Positions 5,883 through 7,222 of a stretch of DNA of 7,222 bases are shown here, one piece after another (within the stretch, counting starts at the first letter, position 1; each line of letters opens with the position of its first letter). The DNA comes from JAAFJT01 sp043772905 (GTDB lineage Bacteria > Bacteroidota > Bacteroidia > Chitinophagales > Saprospiraceae). The position numbers and the translations under genes are program-made. The stretch spans positions 1-7,222 of the forward strand of contig JAYVFS010000326.1 of the NCBI GenBank assembly GCA_043772905.1, given 5' to 3'. Below the pieces are notes generated by a model. That model saw only the letters and a list, made by a program, of their open reading frames with translations, had not been told where the DNA came from and did no database searches.

Positions 5883-6239
5883 ATGGATTCTAAAGTTGTT
5901 AAAAAATCGAAAATAGAGATTGAAGTCGGTTTAGATAAGGATAATTTTCCTATTGAAATCTTATGGCATTCATCAGATGCGCCTGTGGGTTTTCCCGTAC
6001 AAGAAGCAAAAGCTATGTTGGTTTCATTCCTCGATAAAGAAACGCGGGACACTTTGAAAATAGATTTATGGACAAAGGAAATGCAAGTCGAAGAAATGGA
6101 CAGAATGATGTTTCACACTTTGCGTTCATTAGCGGATAGCTATTTCAAAGCCACAAATAATAAAGAAATGGCAGAACAAATGCAGCATTTTGCGCATTAT
6201 TTTGGTGAAAAAACAAAGATTATTCCGCCAACAGCTTAA
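5883..6239 (+). CDS. gldC: Gliding motility protein GldC
   Basis: A 118-aa soluble protein that I recognise as GldC from the pattern of an N-terminal IEIEVGLDKDNFPIEILW (about 11-28), EAKAMLVSFLDKETRDTLKIDLWTKEM (41-67) and VEEMDRMMFHTLRSLADSYFKATNNKEMAEQMQHFAHYFGEK (69-110). GldC is an accessory component of the Bacteroidota gliding apparatus that improves motility rather than being strictly required; many non-gliding members also keep it. No signal peptide or TM segment is seen, so it should be cytoplasmic. I prefer the ATG at 5883. An in-frame ATG at 5853 adds ten mostly Lys/Asp residues (MTKKDNKKVK) but lies inside the right arm of the inverted repeat, where it could be sequestered by the hairpin. 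GldC proteins are usually about 110-115 aa, which fits the shorter start. It is followed by its own terminator and is probably monocistronic. Confidence 0.88.
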   Translation: MDSKVVKKSKIEIEVGLDKDNFPIEILWHSSDAPVGFPVQEAKAMLVSFLDKETRDTLKIDLWTKEMQVEEMDRMMFHTLRSLADSYFKATNNKEMAEQMQHFAHYFGEKTKIIPPTA

Positions 6240-6291
6240 TTATTACAGACGCGGGATGACTACAATTTACCCCGTCCGTAAACTTAAAAAG

Positions 6292-6330
6292 ATGTACGTT
6301 CTCGACATGCGAGGGCGTACATTTTTTTAT
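6292..6330 (+). terminator. Rho-independent terminator downstream of gldC
   Basis: A 13-pair stem (6292-6304 with 6310-6322), all Watson-Crick except two adjacent U·G pairs, a five-base loop ACATG, then seven T at 6322-6328. A/T bases on each side extend the stem. A weaker bulged hairpin, GACGCGGG with CCCCGTC (6248-6276), lies between the stop codon and this terminator. Confidence 0.9.
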
Positions 6331-6371
6331 TAATGTAGCTGTTTATAGGAGACCCGTGATGACAATTGCCC

Positions 6372-6556
6372 ATATCAAATTCATCATGTGCTATATGGAA
6401 TTCCTAAATTTCTATATCAAATTCGTAATGACGCATATAGAATTCCTAAATTTTCATATCAAATCAGTAATCAGGCATATAGAATTCCTAAATTTCTATA
6501 TCAAATCAGTAATGAGGCATATAGAATTCCTAAATTTCTATATCAAATTCCTAAGG
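6372..6556. repeat. Tandem array of a 42-bp unit, 4.4 copies, each able to form a hairpin
   Basis: Full units lie at 6372-6413, 6414-6455, 6456-6497 and 6498-6539, with a partial fifth to about 6556. Each starts ATATCAAAT and contains GAATTCCTAAATTT. Units 3 and 4 are almost identical; unit 1 is the most diverged. Within each unit, ATATAGAA pairs with TTCTATAT across about nine bases. Unit 1 keeps the stem through a G·U pair, while unit 2 has a small disruption. Since 42 is divisible by three, two of the three forward frames stay open across the array. There are no unique spacers, so it is not CRISPR. A protein starting at 6359 with an AGGAG at 6347-6351 (78 aa, 14-residue repeats rich in Phe, Ile, His) is possible but unlikely. 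Confidence 0.9.
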
Positions 6557-6595
6557 AACGTAAAATTAATAAAAGTGCATTTTAAAATCGTCTGA

Positions 6596-6791
6596 TAATC
6601 CTGAAAGGATTGAATGTGAATAACCGTAGATGCAATCTACGGGTAAAGTAGCGAGCTGTCTCCTAACCCTGAAAGGGTTGAATGTCAATGGTTTGGACTT
6701 AAATGTTCAACCCTTTCAGGGTTGGGAAGCCGTTTTCACCCCTACCGTAGATTGCATCTACGGTTATTCACATTCAATCCTTTCAGGATTA
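6596..6791. repeat. Nested inverted-repeat element with perfect 47-bp arms and six mini-hairpins
   Basis: The outer arms 6596-6642 and 6745-6791 are exact reverse complements (47 bp). An inner pair, 6665-6682 and 6706-6723, adds 18 perfect pairs. Each arm is itself built from small palindromes: AATCCTGAAAGGATT (6597-6611), CCGTAGATGCAATCTACGG (6624-6642) and AACCCTGAAAGGGTT (6665-6679), with mirror copies at 6709-6723, 6745-6763 and 6776-6790. The first and third share loop and downstream bases (TTGAATGT, then S, then AAT) but differ by a paired T:A to C:G change, which preserves the stem. No transposase gene and no obvious target-site duplication is seen. The sequence style is one I recall from Bacteroidota intergenic repeats. 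It could be a MITE/REP-like element or a structured RNA. Confidence 0.92.
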
Positions 6792-6948
6792 GCAGAAACT
6801 GCATTTTTATTAATTTCACGTTACTAAATGGATAGCAAAACACTGCATTTATATTGAGAGCCTCAATGATTTTTATCATTAAACACATAAAAAAACTGAA
6901 ATACGCTCAAAGAATACCATTTTTGCAACGCAATAAAACAAAGAATAT
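6792..6948. other. AT-rich leader upstream of the permease gene, no confident promoter
   Basis: This 157-nt stretch has an imperfect direct repeat, ACTGCATTTTTATT (6798-6811) and ACTGCATTTATATT (6842-6855, one mismatch, 44 bp apart). It also has two weak stems: ATTGAG with CTCAAT (6853-6867) and AATGA with TCATT just after. No exact Bacteroidota TAnnTTTG -7 box was found. A promoter is expected here because the next gene starts at 6949 after the repeat cluster, but I cannot place it. Confidence 0.35.
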
Positions 6949-7222
6949 ATGCTCAACCTCGTCGCTCGTCGCTTACTTTATGGCATGGCTGTCATGACCC
7001 TTGTGGTGCTTATCATCACGAGCATCATTTACCTTGCGCCTGTTGACCCTGCCCGTTTGACCTTTGGACAACGCTCTGATAATGCGACGGTGCAAGCAAA
7101 AAAGCGAGAATTGGGTCTCGACCAACCGCTTTATGCGCAATTAGTGATGTATTTGAATGACATCAGCCCCCTCAGTATTCACGCCGTTACAGCAGAGAAT
7201 GCGACAAAATACAATTGGATTA
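6949..7222 (+). CDS. ABC transporter permease, OppB/DppB family, N-terminal part (3'-truncated by window edge)
   Basis: The frame from the ATG at 6949 stays open to the window end (91 codons plus one base). The N-terminus has the signature of binding-protein-dependent peptide/nickel permeases: a basic start RRLLYG (residues 7-12), a first TM helix at about 11-33 (MAVMTLVVLIITSIIYLAP), then VDPARLTFGQRSDNATVQAKKRELGLDQPLYAQLVMYLNDISPLSIH, which matches the usual GDPA...LGLDxPLxxQYxxYL pattern with Val in place of the common Gly before Asp. Such proteins pair with an OppC/DppC-type permease and two ATPases to import oligopeptides, dipeptides or nickel; the substrate cannot be read from this fragment. 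It lies 157 bp after the nested repeat and is presumably the first gene of its own operon. A TACTGAGGGG word sits antisense within it. Confidence 0.9.
   Translation, partial: MLNLVARRLLYGMAVMTLVVLIITSIIYLAPVDPARLTFGQRSDNATVQAKKRELGLDQPLYAQLVMYLNDISPLSIHAVTAENATKYNWI
7168..7177 (-). repeat. TACTGAGGGG iterated word, copy 6 (inside permease gene, minus orientation)
   Basis: The + strand reads CCCCTCAGTA, encoding part of Ser-Pro-Leu-Ser-Ile. On the minus strand the word is extended to ATACTGAGGGGG, matching copies 1 and 4 over twelve bases. Confidence 0.75.

Noticed and set aside
6372..6556. CRISPR array
   Set aside because: The 42-bp units are contiguous with no unique spacers, and no cas gene is near.
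6630..6827. 65-aa ORF across the nested inverted repeat
   Set aside because: It begins inside one repeat arm and ends past the other, has no start context and no family resemblance; the DNA is explained by the repeat.

Overview
The window looks like a piece of a Bacteroidota chromosome (Flavobacteriia/Saprospiria/Chitinophagia type). It is AT-rich, all genes lie on the + strand, and almost none has a Shine-Dalgarno sequence. It carries the gliding accessory gene gldC, an ExbB-ExbD-ExbD-TonB cluster of the Bacteroidota kind, and intergenic inverted repeats of a style I recall from that phylum.

Layout: 1-300 is the C-terminal end of a Maf-family nucleotide pyrophosphatase. 381-1358 encodes an exported protein of unknown function. 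1579-4311 is a proton-motive-force energy-transduction operon: exbB, two exbD paralogues and a long TonB/TolA-like protein, closed by a clear intrinsic terminator at 4353-4384. 4437-5753 is folC (folylpolyglutamate/dihydrofolate synthase). 5883-6239 is gldC, with a 32-bp-arm inverted repeat just upstream that overlaps its alternative start, and an intrinsic terminator downstream. 6240-6948 is a 709-nt gene-free stretch: the terminator, 4.4 tandem copies of a 42-bp unit that each form a small hairpin, a nested inverted-repeat element with perfect 47-bp arms, and an unremarkable AT-rich leader. 6949 to the end is the N-terminal part of an OppB/DppB-type ABC transporter permease.

How the genes work together: the central operon should make an inner-membrane proton channel (ExbB plus ExbD homo- or heterodimer) that drives a periplasm-spanning TonB-like protein to power outer-membrane receptors. 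The other genes are housekeeping (maf, folC), gliding (gldC) and peptide/nickel-type import (permease), with no evident pathway link to it.

The strongest unexplained signal is a non-palindromic 10-mer, TACTGAGGGG. It occurs six times exactly in 7.2 kb, three times on each strand, in both intergenic and coding DNA and in different reading frames. About 0.014 copies would be expected by chance. It behaves like a genome-wide iterated DNA word, for example a DNA uptake sequence or another protein-recognised motif. No promoter could be called with confidence, and no tRNA, rRNA, CRISPR array or transposase gene is visible.
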